Assembly (NCBI RefSeq): GCF_007096385.1
Contig: NZ_VJWL01000004.1
Location: 1-64,000 of the forward strand
From: Aliidiomarina halalkaliphila
GTDB taxonomy: Bacteria; Pseudomonadota; Gammaproteobacteria; Enterobacterales; Alteromonadaceae
DNA length: 64,000 bases
Direction of reading: 5' to 3'
This document shows, one piece after another, positions 1-10,108 of the stretch. The stretch's first letter is position 1; each line of letters starts with the position of its first letter. The position numbers and the translations under genes are program-made. The notes below the pieces were generated by a model, which made no database searches, was not told where the DNA came from, and was given only the letters and a program-made list of their open reading frames with translations.

Positions 1-56
1 GCGTTGGTTGATGCTTTTCATCGCAAGTGCCCACACAGATTGCTTGGCTTGATAAA

Positions 57-68
57 TTGTTAAAGAAC
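57..68 (-). promoter_or_regulatory. rRNA boxA antitermination element
   Basis: Read on the minus strand this is GTTCTTTAACAA, close to the gammaproteobacterial boxA consensus TGCTCTTTAACA that recruits Nus factors to rRNA transcripts. The bases that follow (minus strand, 56 down to 21) carry the CTGTGTGGGCACT word typical of 16S rRNA leaders. A 16S rRNA gene should therefore start just left of position 1, read leftward; it lies outside the window. Confidence 0.85.
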
Positions 69-96
69 GTTGCTTCTTTCCGAAGCAGGGATGCGA

Positions 97-124
97 ATTT
101 TACGCTCCCGGGCGAGGAAGTCAA
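97..124 (-). promoter_or_regulatory. rRNA operon promoter P2
   Basis: Minus strand: -35 TTGACT (124-119), 16-bp spacer, -10 TAAAAT (102-97), followed by a GC-containing discriminator. It lies about 30 bp before boxA, as expected for an rrn P2. The GC-rich spacer is typical of stringently controlled stable-RNA promoters. Confidence 0.8.
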
Positions 125-197
125 GACCTTGAATTCAAAATTTTTGATTCTTCGGTGTTTCTTTCTCGCCGTTACCATCTTGTGGCAACGGCGGCGA

Positions 198-225
198 ATT
201 ATATAGATCTCCGAACACTGATCAA
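198..225 (-). promoter_or_regulatory. rRNA operon promoter P1
   Basis: Minus strand: -35 TTGATC (225-220), 16-bp spacer, perfect -10 TATAAT (203-198), then a GC-rich start region. It is about 100 bp upstream of the second promoter, the usual tandem P1/P2 layout. The AT-rich stretch at 230-270 could be an UP element. A short hairpin (GCCGTT...AACGGC) lies between the two promoters. Confidence 0.75.
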
Positions 226-300
226 GGCCTTTTTCGTAAAATAATATCGACCGCTTGTTTTATAAACAGAACGCTCAGAAACTAAGCCGAAAAACACAAA

Positions 301-332
301 AAAGGCCTAGCTCCACTGGAAACCAGGCCTTT
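301..332 (-). terminator. Rho-independent terminator of pssA
   Basis: Arms AAAGGCCT (301-308) and AGGCCTTT (325-332) form a hairpin followed by a T-run on the minus strand. It sits 27 bp after the pssA stop and separates that operon from the rRNA promoters. Confidence 0.85.
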
Positions 333-358
333 TACTAAAGAAGGATTAATTCGAGAGA

Positions 359-1189
359 TTATTCAGTTTTCTCTTTATCGTCGGTTGAAGCCGCGTCTTT
401 CGCCTTTTTTTCCGGCTTAGTCTCTGCATCCGCTTCTTTACATTCTTCGCTTGGATCACCCAACACATGCTCAAGTTTCAGCTTACTTACATTCTTAATC
501 GTAAGAAACGGACCTGAAATCGCATAAGCGGTAAACAACACAAAGAGTACAACCGCGGGCGCAGTGGCAACAATTACGAAGCCCAACACCACACTCAGCA
601 ACACGAGGAAGTTTACATTATCGCGCCAATCCACATCTTTGAACGAGTGATACTTAAAGTTCGATACCATGAGCAGACCACAGGCGATTGTGAAGAACAC
701 AACGATCAGGCTCACATTGCTCGGATCGATTTCGTACTTGGCACCCACCCAAACAAGACCAGCAACGATAGCAGCGGCACTCGGAATGGCAAGGCCTTGG
801 AAATAGCGTTTATCCGCGGTAGCTATCGCAGTATTAAAACGCGCTAAGCGCAAAGCGCCACCGGCAACAAAGATAAATGCGGCTAACCAACCTAGTTTGC
901 CCACATCGTGCAGTGCCCAGTTATAGGCCACTAATGCAGGCGCGATACCAAAAGACACAATATCGGCCATGGAGTCGTATTCCGCACCAAAGTCACTTTG
1001 GGTGTTGGTGAGTCGAGCGACACGACCATCCAGGCCATCGAAAACCATGGCCACGAAAATCGCGATTGCTGCAAGCTGAAAGTCGCCATTCATTGAAGCG
1101 ACTATGGCGTAGAAGCCTGAAAATAAACCTGCTGTAGTGAGCAAGTTTGGCAGCAAATAGATGCCCCGACGTTTATTCTGATCTGGCAT
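359..1189 (-). CDS. pssA: CDP-diacylglycerol--serine O-phosphatidyltransferase
   Basis: Integral membrane CDP-alcohol phosphatidyltransferase, which makes phosphatidylserine from CDP-diacylglycerol and serine, the first step to phosphatidylethanolamine. The CDP-alcohol motif D-x2-DG-x2-AR-x8-G-x3-D-x3-D is complete (Asp51, Asp54, Gly55, Ala58-Arg59, Gly68, Asp72, Asp76), followed by several hydrophobic helices. The last ~35 residues are a charged Lys/Glu-rich tail, probably cytoplasmic. The start at 1189 is chosen because AAGGAT stands just upstream and the protein then begins MPDQNKRRG directly before the first helix; an upstream in-frame Met at 1240 adds a poorly conserved extension. It belongs to the integral membrane type, not the soluble E. 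coli PssA type. It lies after clpB but has its own terminator on each side. Confidence 0.93.
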   Translation of the reverse strand: MPDQNKRRGIYLLPNLLTTAGLFSGFYAIVASMNGDFQLAAIAIFVAMVFDGLDGRVARLTNTQSDFGAEYDSMADIVSFGIAPALVAYNWALHDVGKLGWLAAFIFVAGGALRLARFNTAIATADKRYFQGLAIPSAAAIVAGLVWVGAKYEIDPSNVSLIVVFFTIACGLLMVSNFKYHSFKDVDWRDNVNFLVLLSVVLGFVIVATAPAVVLFVLFTAYAISGPFLTIKNVSKLKLEHVLGDPSEECKEADAETKPEKKAKDAASTDDKEKTE

Positions 1190-1276
1190 AGATATCCTTA
1201 ACAACAGCTGTATTTGTGTCGACATTTGTAAAGCAAGCATATCATAGAGCCCTATATGCCTGACAAGAAAATCAAA

Positions 1277-1300
1277 AAGGGGCCCTATTATGGGCCCCTT
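1277..1300 (-). terminator. Rho-independent terminator of clpB
   Basis: Perfect arms AAGGGGCCC (1277-1285) and GGGCCCCTT (1292-1300) with a six-base loop; the minus-strand transcript continues into a U-run. It lies 22 bp after the clpB stop. Confidence 0.9.
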
Positions 1301-1321
1301 GTTTGCTTAGTTAATGTAGCT

Positions 1322-3895
1322 TTATTGAGACAATTCGAGACCGCGTTCACCCGCGTCAACCAAGATCGGTTTACCTGGTACCAGTTCGCCGCTCAATAAT
1401 TTTTGCGCCAATGGATTCTCTAATTCTGTTTGAATGGCCCGCTTTAACGGCCGCGCACCAAACACAGGATCAAATCCAATCTTCGCCAACTGGTCAAAGG
1501 CATCATCGGATACTTGCAGTTCAAATCCGCGCTCTTCTAACCGTTTAAACAAGCGCAGCATTTGGATACGCGCAATCCGTTTAATGTGGTCGTTATGCAA
1601 CGGATGGAATATCACGGTTTCGTCGACCCGGTTTAAGAACTCCGGACGGAACGACGACGCTAGCACGTCCTGTAACATAGCTTTCATTTCGTCATAATCC
1701 ACTTCACCGGCATGCTCTTGAATCAAGTGCGATCCCAAGTTCGACGTCATAATGATCACTGTGTTACGGAAATCCACCGTGCGTCCTTGGCCATCGGTGA
1801 GGCGTCCATCGTCTAATACCTGCAACAGAATATTGAACACATCCGGATGCGCTTTTTCTACTTCATCAAGTAGAATCACCGAGTAAGGCCGACGGCGCAC
1901 CGCTTCAGTCAAATAGCCACCTTCTTCGTAACCTACATAGCCTGGAGGTGCACCCACGAGCCGTGCAACCGAGTGTTTCTCCATGAACTCCGACATATCG
2001 ATACGCACCATGGCGTTATCGGTATCGAACATAAAGTTCGCGAGCGCCTTACACAGTTCCGTTTTACCAACACCGGTAGGCCCTAAAAATAAGAACGAGC
2101 CAATCGGACGATCCGGGTCGCTTAACCCAGCCCGCGAACGACGAATCGCATTCGAAACCGCCACAACCGCTTCATGCTGACCGACTACTCGCTCGTGCAG
2201 ATCTTCTTCCATGCGCAATAGCTTCTCGCGCTCCCCTTCCAGCATTCGCGATACCGGAATTCCTGTCCAACGAGACAGCACTTCGGCAATTTCCTCATCG
2301 GTAACACGATTCCGCAGCAGCGTCATATCTTGCATTTCTGCTTTTAATGCGGCTTCCAATTGGCGTTCCAACTCGGGGATACGACCATATTGCAGCTCTG
2401 CCATGCGATTTAGATCGCGGGCGCGATTGGCAATTTCAAGTTCATTGCGGGCCTGATCGAGCTGTTCTTTAACGTGCTGGTGTCCTTGTACCGCAGATTT
2501 CTCCGTATTCCAGACATCTTCAAGAGCTTGGTACTTACTTTCTAAGTCACCTAGCTCTGCATCTAGCACCTCAAGACGCTTTTTACTGGCATCATCTTTC
2601 TCTTTGGCCAGCGTTTGCCGTTCAAGCTTCAACTGAATAATACGACGCTCTAAGCGGTCGAGTTCTTCCGGTTTTGAATCCATCTGCATCCGAATCGACG
2701 AGGCCGCTTCATCGATCAAGTCGATCGCTTTATCCGGCAACTGCCGATCACTAATATAGCGATGGGACAACGAAGCTGCGGCTACAATTGCCGGATCCGT
2801 AATTTCCACAGAGTGATGCAGTTCGTACTTCTCTTTTAGGCCGCGCAAGATGGCAATAGTGTCTTCCACCGAAGGCTCTTGCACCAATACCTTTTGGAAA
2901 CGTCGCTCAAGGGCAGCGTCTTTTTCGATGTACTGACGGTACTCATCTAAGGTGGTGGCCCCGACACAATGCAATTCACCGCGGGCCAAAGCTGGTTTCA
3001 GCATATTTCCCGCATCCATGGCGCCATCGGCTTTACCCGCTCCCACCATAGTATGCAGCTCATCAATAAAGAGAATCACTTGGCCTTCTTCTTGCTGCAA
3101 TTCATTGAGCACCGCTTTTAAGCGCTCTTCAAATTCACCTCGGTATTTGGCACCAGCTAACAAAGAACCCAAATCCAGTGAGAGTACACGTTTGTTTTTT
3201 AAACCTTCCGGCACTTCACCATTAATAATGCGTTGGGCAAGTCCTTCCACAATCGCGGTTTTACCCACACCTGGTTCACCAATCAGCACCGGGTTGTTCT
3301 TGGTGCGGCGCTGCAGTACTTGTATTGCACGACGAATTTCCTCGTCGCGACCAATCACCGGATCAAGCTTGCCTTGCTCGGCCCGCTCGGTGAGGTCAAT
3401 GGTGTATTTCTTTAATGCTTGCCGCTGTTCTTCGGCATTTGGATCGTTCACTTGTTGTCCTTTGCGTAGATCTTCAATCGCTTTCTCAACTGCTTGGGCA
3501 TTCACCTGTTGTTCTTTTAACAGGGCTCCCAGCTTGCCTTTATCGTCTAAAGCGGCCAGTACAAACAGCTCGCTCGAGATGTAGTCATCTTTGCGTTTTT
3601 GCGCATATTTGTCGGTTAAATTCAGTAACTGGGCAGTATCGCGAGAAATCTGGATATCGCCACCGGTACCTGAAACTTGCGGCAGTGCATCGAGCAGCTT
3701 GCCAAGTTGAATTCGGAAAGTGGCGATATTCACACCCACCGTTTGCAACAAGGAGCGAACCGTACCGCCATCTTGGTTAAGGAGTGCCAACATGATGTGG
3801 GCAGGTTCAATGTAAGCATGGTCTCGCCCTAAGGCTAACGACTGAGCCTCAGCGATCGCTGCTTGAAACTTACTGGTAAAACGATCCATGCGCAT
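1322..3895 (-). CDS. clpB: ATP-dependent disaggregase ClpB (Hsp100)
   Basis: Cytoplasmic hexameric AAA+ unfoldase that solubilises aggregated protein together with DnaK. From the start at 3895 it is 857 residues, the same length as E. coli ClpB. Order: N-terminal Clp_N repeats (1-150), first AAA+ module with Walker A GEPGVGKT near residue 206, long coiled-coil middle domain (about 410-525) that binds DnaK, second AAA+ module with GPTGVGKT near 605, and the ClpB D2-small domain. The ATG at 3895 has GTGAGG upstream and gives the conserved beginning [10 protein letters not shown]; an upstream GTG at 3907 is less likely. A sigma-32 type promoter lies directly upstream. Nothing odd in the coding sequence. 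Confidence 0.97.
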   Translation of the reverse strand: MRMDRFTSKFQAAIAEAQSLALGRDHAYIEPAHIMLALLNQDGGTVRSLLQTVGVNIATFRIQLGKLLDALPQVSGTGGDIQISRDTAQLLNLTDKYAQKRKDDYISSELFVLAALDDKGKLGALLKEQQVNAQAVEKAIEDLRKGQQVNDPNAEEQRQALKKYTIDLTERAEQGKLDPVIGRDEEIRRAIQVLQRRTKNNPVLIGEPGVGKTAIVEGLAQRIINGEVPEGLKNKRVLSLDLGSLLAGAKYRGEFEERLKAVLNELQQEEGQVILFIDELHTMVGAGKADGAMDAGNMLKPALARGELHCVGATTLDEYRQYIEKDAALERRFQKVLVQEPSVEDTIAILRGLKEKYELHHSVEITDPAIVAAASLSHRYISDRQLPDKAIDLIDEAASSIRMQMDSKPEELDRLERRIIQLKLERQTLAKEKDDASKKRLEVLDAELGDLESKYQALEDVWNTEKSAVQGHQHVKEQLDQARNELEIANRARDLNRMAELQYGRIPELERQLEAALKAEMQDMTLLRNRVTDEEIAEVLSRWTGIPVSRMLEGEREKLLRMEEDLHERVVGQHEAVVAVSNAIRRSRAGLSDPDRPIGSFLFLGPTGVGKTELCKALANFMFDTDNAMVRIDMSEFMEKHSVARLVGAPPGYVGYEEGGYLTEAVRRRPYSVILLDEVEKAHPDVFNILLQVLDDGRLTDGQGRTVDFRNTVIIMTSNLGSHLIQEHAGEVDYDEMKAMLQDVLASSFRPEFLNRVDETVIFHPLHNDHIKRIARIQMLRLFKRLEERGFELQVSDDAFDQLAKIGFDPVFGARPLKRAIQTELENPLAQKLLSGELVPGKPILVDAGERGLELSQ

Positions 3896-3927
3896 GACAA
3901 ACCTCACTATGCAATTACGACTTACAT

Positions 3928-3957
3928 TAATGTGGGTCTTTTTTAGGCAGTTTCAAG
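3928..3957 (-). promoter_or_regulatory. Sigma-32 heat-shock promoter of clpB
   Basis: Minus strand: CTTGAAA (3957-3951), 14-bp spacer, CCCACATTA (3936-3928). The heat-shock sigma consensus is CTTGAAA-N11-16-CCCCATNTA. It stands about 30 bp before the clpB start and lies just beyond the pgeF stop. Confidence 0.85.
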
Positions 3958-3990
3958 TCATTGGAAAGATATTTTTACAGCGGGTTTGCG

Positions 3991-4725
3991 CTACGCTGAG
4001 CGCCAAAGAAATGATCCCATACGACCAGTGGTTCCATCGCGACGATATGAGTAATAGTGTTCAGCGTCAGTAAAGGTACAGGCATTGCTCGCAGATATCT
4101 CGGTAACGCCGAGATGTTCCAACTCTGTTTTTGCAATATCCGACAGATTGGCGAGATATTTCCCACCAGCAGCGATAAACGAAGTGGCATGTTTGGGGTT
4201 AAGGGATGTCATGGCTTCAAATACATCGGCACCCACTTCAAATGCTTTGGGCCCAATACAGGGCCCAAGCCAGGCAAAAATATCTGCAGGCTTGGCTTTG
4301 AAGTGAGCCAAGGCATTGGTGAGAATTCCTTGGGCTAACCCACGCCAACCACAATGCACCAATGCCAATTCTTGGCCATCCGCTGAAGCTAGAAAAACAG
4401 GTAAGCAATCGGCGGTAAGAACTGCCAATACAACACCCGCTTGATCCGTATAGGCCCCATCAGCTTCTGGAATGTCGGATAAGCCGTCGGCACCAATTCG
4501 TACCACGCGGTCGCTATGAATTTGAGCAAGCCAATTTGGCGAAGAAGGAAACTCAAGCGCATGCTGAATCCGTTCACGATTGCGCTGTACCGACGCGGGG
4601 AGATCGCCGACATGACTACCGAGGTTTAACGATTTGTAAGGTGCAACACTCACACCACCGGCGCGGTAGCTAGTATGTGCCTGAACAAAGGAAGGCACCT
4701 TCCACTGTGCTGTTAGTGTCTGCAT
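3991..4725 (-). CDS. pgeF: Peptidoglycan editing factor / YfiH-LACC1 family
   Basis: Member of the YfiH/LACC1 (formerly 'polyphenol oxidase', laccase domain) family. In E. coli the PgeF protein keeps wrong amino acids out of peptidoglycan precursors; other members act on purine nucleosides. Visible family marks are GGVSVAPYKSLNLG near residue 24, the QIHSDRV metal-site His, TADCLPV with the metal-site Cys, HCGWRGLAQG with the second His, and the terminal YYSYRRDGTTGRMGSFLW. The 244-residue form from 4725 matches the family (243 in E. coli); an alternative ATG at 4740 adds five residues and would be only 11 bp from the rluD stop. The rluD-pgeF-clpB order is common in gammaproteobacteria. Confidence 0.9.
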   Translation of the reverse strand: MQTLTAQWKVPSFVQAHTSYRAGGVSVAPYKSLNLGSHVGDLPASVQRNRERIQHALEFPSSPNWLAQIHSDRVVRIGADGLSDIPEADGAYTDQAGVVLAVLTADCLPVFLASADGQELALVHCGWRGLAQGILTNALAHFKAKPADIFAWLGPCIGPKAFEVGADVFEAMTSLNPKHATSFIAAGGKYLANLSDIAKTELEHLGVTEISASNACTFTDAEHYYSYRRDGTTGRMGSFLWRSA

Positions 4726-4751
4726 GCCTCCCCCCTTCATGTCCTTTCTAA

Positions 4752-5723
4752 TTACTGCGGTGTTCCAAATTCCCGGTTGTCATCGCGAAGCGCTTTCAAC
4801 AGTTTTTGCATATCGTCTGGCAATGGCGCTTCCCAAGTCATTTCTTCGCCAGTACGCGGATGTATCAAAGACAGCCGTATTGCATGCAAGGCTTGTCGTT
4901 GAAACCCACGAAAGGTGTCCATAAAAGACTGGCTCGCTTGCTTAGGTGGTCGCGGACGCCCGCCATATTGCGGGTCGCCTACCAATGGATAGGTCAAGTG
5001 CGCCATGTGTACGCGAATTTGGTGCGTTCGGCCACTGGCCAAGCGCAACCGTAAACGAGTATGGGCACGAAAACGTTCCGCGACACGATAATGGGTTAAT
5101 GCTGGCTTACCGTTCGGGTTCACCGCCATTAGTGTGCGCTTGGTTTGATGTCGACCTATGGGCGCATCAATGCTACCACCAGCGGTCATAACGCCAGTCA
5201 CAATGGCTTCGTATTCACGGGTAATATTCCGTGCCTGCAGCGCAGCAACCAACGCGGTATAAGCGGCCAGTGTTTTGGCAATCACCATTAACCCCGTGGT
5301 TTCTTTATCTAATCGATGCACAATGCCTGCTCGTGGGAGTTGCTCGAGCGTAGAACAATGATGCAACAATGCATTAAGTAGCGTGCCATCTGGCGTACCC
5401 GCCCCTGGATGCACCACCAGTCCTGCGGGCTTGTTAATCACCAACAGATCATCGTCTTCGTATACAATATTTAACGCAATCGCCTGTGGCTCAGAAAATA
5501 CCTCTGGCTCTAATTCGGCTTCAAGATGGAGCTCTTGTCCTACAAGAACTTTTTCTCGTGGTTTAGTTACAACAGTACCGTCCACGCGAACGCTTCCGGC
5601 CTGAATCCAGTTTTTCAAACGCGAACGAGAAAAGTCTGGGAACATTTCCGCTAATGCTTGGTCCAATCGTGCTCCGAGCAAATGCTCAGGAACTACTGCT
5701 GTTTGCTTCACATAATCAGTCAT
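4752..5723 (-). CDS. rluD: 23S rRNA pseudouridine(1911/1915/1917) synthase
   Basis: Modifies three uridines in helix 69 of 23S rRNA. It has an N-terminal S4 RNA-binding domain (about 18-80, with SRSRLKNWIQAGSVRVDG) and an RluA-type catalytic domain with the signature RAGIVHRLDKETTGLMV, the catalytic Asp being residue 139. C-terminal RTHQIRVHMAHLTYPLVGD is also characteristic. The length of 323 is close to E. coli RluD (326). It is divergent from bamD, as in many gammaproteobacteria, and probably shares a transcript with pgeF, whose start is about 26 bp downstream. Confidence 0.95.
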   Translation of the reverse strand: MTDYVKQTAVVPEHLLGARLDQALAEMFPDFSRSRLKNWIQAGSVRVDGTVVTKPREKVLVGQELHLEAELEPEVFSEPQAIALNIVYEDDDLLVINKPAGLVVHPGAGTPDGTLLNALLHHCSTLEQLPRAGIVHRLDKETTGLMVIAKTLAAYTALVAALQARNITREYEAIVTGVMTAGGSIDAPIGRHQTKRTLMAVNPNGKPALTHYRVAERFRAHTRLRLRLASGRTHQIRVHMAHLTYPLVGDPQYGGRPRPPKQASQSFMDTFRGFQRQALHAIRLSLIHPRTGEEMTWEAPLPDDMQKLLKALRDDNREFGTPQ

Positions 5724-5845
5724 AAAGAACTTGCGCTGTGCATCCTCTTGTCAGTGCGCTACAATCCGAGCTTGGTGCCTAGTGTACTTCAGATGATGAG
5801 AAACATCACAGGGAATTCAACGTAAAATAAGAGATCACGTATCCA

Positions 5846-6568
5846 ATGAAAGCAGTGTTACCAATTGTTGTCCTTGCCGTCCTCTTGCTAAATGGCTGTT
5901 CGTCACGCCCGCAAGAGCAAACTCGTTCAGATGTCGAACAAATGTATGAGATGTCGCAAGCCTACATTCGTGGCGGCCGTTACGCCGATGCGTCTGCGCT
6001 GCTTCGTCAAATTAATAATCGTTTCCCGTTCGGTCCGTACGCACAACAGGTGCAACTGGATATCATTTTTACCGAATATAAAATTGGGCAACAAGATCGC
6101 GCGCTTACTGCTATCGACCGCTTTTTATCGTTAAATCCAAATCACCCGGATAACGACTATGTGCGATACATGCGTGGATTAGTCCACTTGCAAGCGGAGC
6201 AAAGCTTTTTCCAAGACGTATTTCGGATAAACCGCAGCGACCGTAACCCGGTGTATGCAGAGCGCGCATTTAATGATTTCCGTGAGTTGGTAGAACGTCA
6301 CCCAGATAGCCCTTACGCGGCCGATGCACGGCAACGCATGATTGCCATTAAATCGCGTCTTGCACAGCATGAATTATTTGTGGCCGAATACTATCTGCGC
6401 CGGGAAGCTTATATGGCTGCCGCAAATCGGGGATTATATGTGGTCGATCAGTTCCAGGGCGTAGAAGAAGTGAAACGAGCCCTTGAAATTATGGTCACGG
6501 CCTACAGCCGCCTTGGTTTAGAAGAGCAAGCAAACGACGCGAGAGCGGTACTGCAAGCTAACTTCTAA
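5846..6568 (+). CDS. bamD: Outer membrane assembly lipoprotein BamD
   Basis: Essential lipoprotein of the BAM complex that inserts beta-barrel proteins into the outer membrane. A lipoprotein signal peptide ends in LLNGC (lipidated Cys18) and is followed by Ser-Ser, which favours outer-membrane sorting. The rest is a chain of TPR-like helices with the family words FPFGPYAQQVQLD, NPNHPDNDYVRYMRG and HPDSPYAADA. The length of 240 matches the family. It is monocistronic, divergent from rluD and ended by a strong hairpin. Confidence 0.95.
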   Translation: MKAVLPIVVLAVLLLNGCSSRPQEQTRSDVEQMYEMSQAYIRGGRYADASALLRQINNRFPFGPYAQQVQLDIIFTEYKIGQQDRALTAIDRFLSLNPNHPDNDYVRYMRGLVHLQAEQSFFQDVFRINRSDRNPVYAERAFNDFRELVERHPDSPYAADARQRMIAIKSRLAQHELFVAEYYLRREAYMAAANRGLYVVDQFQGVEEVKRALEIMVTAYSRLGLEEQANDARAVLQANF

Positions 6569-6597
6569 CAGGGTCTGTGAACACCCAAGAATAACTT

Positions 6598-8594
<1,997 letters not shown>

Positions 8595-8643
8595 CGTGAA
8601 AGATTAGGCGCGAGATCATATAGCAAGGGCACGGTATCGGCAA

Positions 8644-9177
8644 TCAACCGACACTCTCAGCAGCCAATAAAAAGCGCTCCCCTGCACTTTCAATATAATA
8701 CCCGTCGGCCTCTCCAGCCTTTGCAGACGTGGCAATATCAGCCCATTGATAATACACATTGCGGTGAACCCGTGCGAGTAGCCCATTGCGCACAATTACC
8801 GCCGGTAAACCGCGGTCGACAATTAAGGGATGCGCTGCACTGAGCATATAGGTTTCATCGACATTGGTGGTGACTTGAATCACCGGCTGGCCTTCATGGG
8901 TCACTAACTCCCAACCGACCACCAAGAACGGTAAGTCTTCGACTTCGATCCCTACTTTTTCAACTGGGGTTACTAAATAATAGCGGTCATCTTCATACTT
9001 AATCACGCTCGCGAATAACTTAACGAGAGCCTTGCGGCCTATGGGGGAGTTTTGATATTCCCAGCGCCCAGAAGCGCGGATACATAGCGCAATGTCGCCA
9101 CAGAAAGGCGGGTCCCACTGATCGACAGGGGCACCCTTATGATGTTCGAGTTGTTTAGCAAGTGCCGATAAATCCAT
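8644..9177 (-). CDS. DUF1285 family protein
   Basis: Conserved cytoplasmic protein of unknown function. The family signature is clear: FCGDIALCIRASGRWEYQN, then SPIGRKALVKLFASV, then YYLVTPVEKVGIEVEDLPF. No catalytic motif, signal peptide or membrane segment is seen. It lies 18 bp after the luxR-type gene and 49 bp before nadE, so the run from 9801 to 6607 may be one transcript. In many proteobacteria DUF1285 genes stand among core genes, which suggests a housekeeping role; the exact activity is not known. Confidence 0.85.
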   Translation of the reverse strand: MDLSALAKQLEHHKGAPVDQWDPPFCGDIALCIRASGRWEYQNSPIGRKALVKLFASVIKYEDDRYYLVTPVEKVGIEVEDLPFLVVGWELVTHEGQPVIQVTTNVDETYMLSAAHPLIVDRGLPAVIVRNGLLARVHRNVYYQWADIATSAKAGEADGYYIESAGERFLLAAESVG

Positions 9178-9195
9178 AGCTCCCCCGTGAACGGG

Positions 9196-9801
9196 TTAGT
9201 TCTGGCGCAACAAATACCACAAGGTGGCTTCGGTTCTATTCGAGACTTTGATGGCTTTAAAAATAGCAGATAAATGCACGCGAATGGTGCCTTCGGTTAT
9301 CCCGAGTATATTGGCAATTTCTTTGTTGGATAAGCCTTGTGCAAGCAATTGCATAATTTCGCGCTGCCGTGGCGACAGCTTGCGCTCTGCCTCGGATTGC
9401 TCGCGATAGCGCAAGCTTTCAGTGGGCATATAGGTACGCCCCTGTAACAGCCCATGAATGGCCATTTTCACATCTTCCGCAAGCGCATCTTTACGTAAAT
9501 AGCTCCGTGCACCTTGGCTTACTGCGCCTTGTATATCATTCGACTGGCTACGCCATGTAAACAAAACAATGTGCGCGCTCGGCGACAGCTCGCGTAAGCG
9601 TGACACCACGTGACGATAATCCGCATCTGGCAAGTCCAGCTCTGTAAAAATCAGATCAAATCGTTCGCCAGAAGCGAGATAATCTTGAGCCACCGCGAAG
9701 GTAGTTGCCTCATAAATCGAGATTTCGCCCGGATAGGTCGTGATCACATGGATCAACCCGGAGCGGGTGATAAAATGTGGATCAATGATAAGAATTTTCA
9801 T
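9196..9801 (-). CDS. LuxR/NarL-family regulator with atypical receiver
   Basis: Response-regulator-like transcription factor of 201 residues. An N-terminal receiver fold (about 2-115) is followed by a LuxR-type helix-turn-helix (about 135-195, SPRQREIMQLLAQGLSNKE then GTIRVHLSAIFKAI). The receiver is degenerate: the usual DD pair is Asp7-Pro8, and the position of the phosphate-accepting Asp holds Glu54 (FTELDLP, where typical members have LLDLxLP). The Lys of YLRKD and the Thr of LFTWR remain. Glu can mimic phospho-Asp, so the protein may work without a kinase; this is inference. No histidine kinase is adjacent. Start 9801 was chosen because the receiver begins MKILIID there. Confidence 0.88.
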   Translation of the reverse strand: MKILIIDPHFITRSGLIHVITTYPGEISIYEATTFAVAQDYLASGERFDLIFTELDLPDADYRHVVSRLRELSPSAHIVLFTWRSQSNDIQGAVSQGARSYLRKDALAEDVKMAIHGLLQGRTYMPTESLRYREQSEAERKLSPRQREIMQLLAQGLSNKEIANILGITEGTIRVHLSAIFKAIKVSNRTEATLWYLLRQN

Positions 9802-10108
9802 ATGTGATCTTGCACCAGAGTGTTGAGTACCTTGAAATCTGTAACAAGGAATTGCCAATACTTTAACAAATATATTAGTGGAGTGTTAGCCCATACCACT
9901 AATTACATCTAGGTTTCAGTACGCATCTATGTAAAGATTTGGATCGGACGGCAGTCAAATACCCGTGCATTCGCTTAATATAGAATGAATGTAAAGATGC
10001 AAAAAAGTTTGTATAGTGTTTAAGTAAAGATAACCAAAGATTAACAACAGTTTGGGGACAATTAATTTTCCCACAATTCGTTTTAAAACGACGTAATCGA
10101 GGCAAGTC
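9802..10108. promoter_or_regulatory. Divergent intergenic region with three GTAAAGAT repeats
   Basis: AT-rich 307-bp gap between the luxR-type regulator and the amidohydrolase. The octamer GTAAAGAT occurs three times in the same orientation (9931-9938, 9991-9998, 10024-10031), two of them preceded by AT. An inverted repeat TAGTGG...CCACTA lies near 9880-9900. No promoter could be assigned with certainty. These may be binding sites for the neighbouring regulator (inference). No coding frame is convincing here. Confidence 0.45.

Noticed and set aside
2952-3780. Long open frames on the plus strand opposite clpB (and similar ones opposite hsdR, hsdM, gcvP)
   Set aside because: They are antisense shadows of well-conserved genes, with no ribosome sites and unnatural composition.
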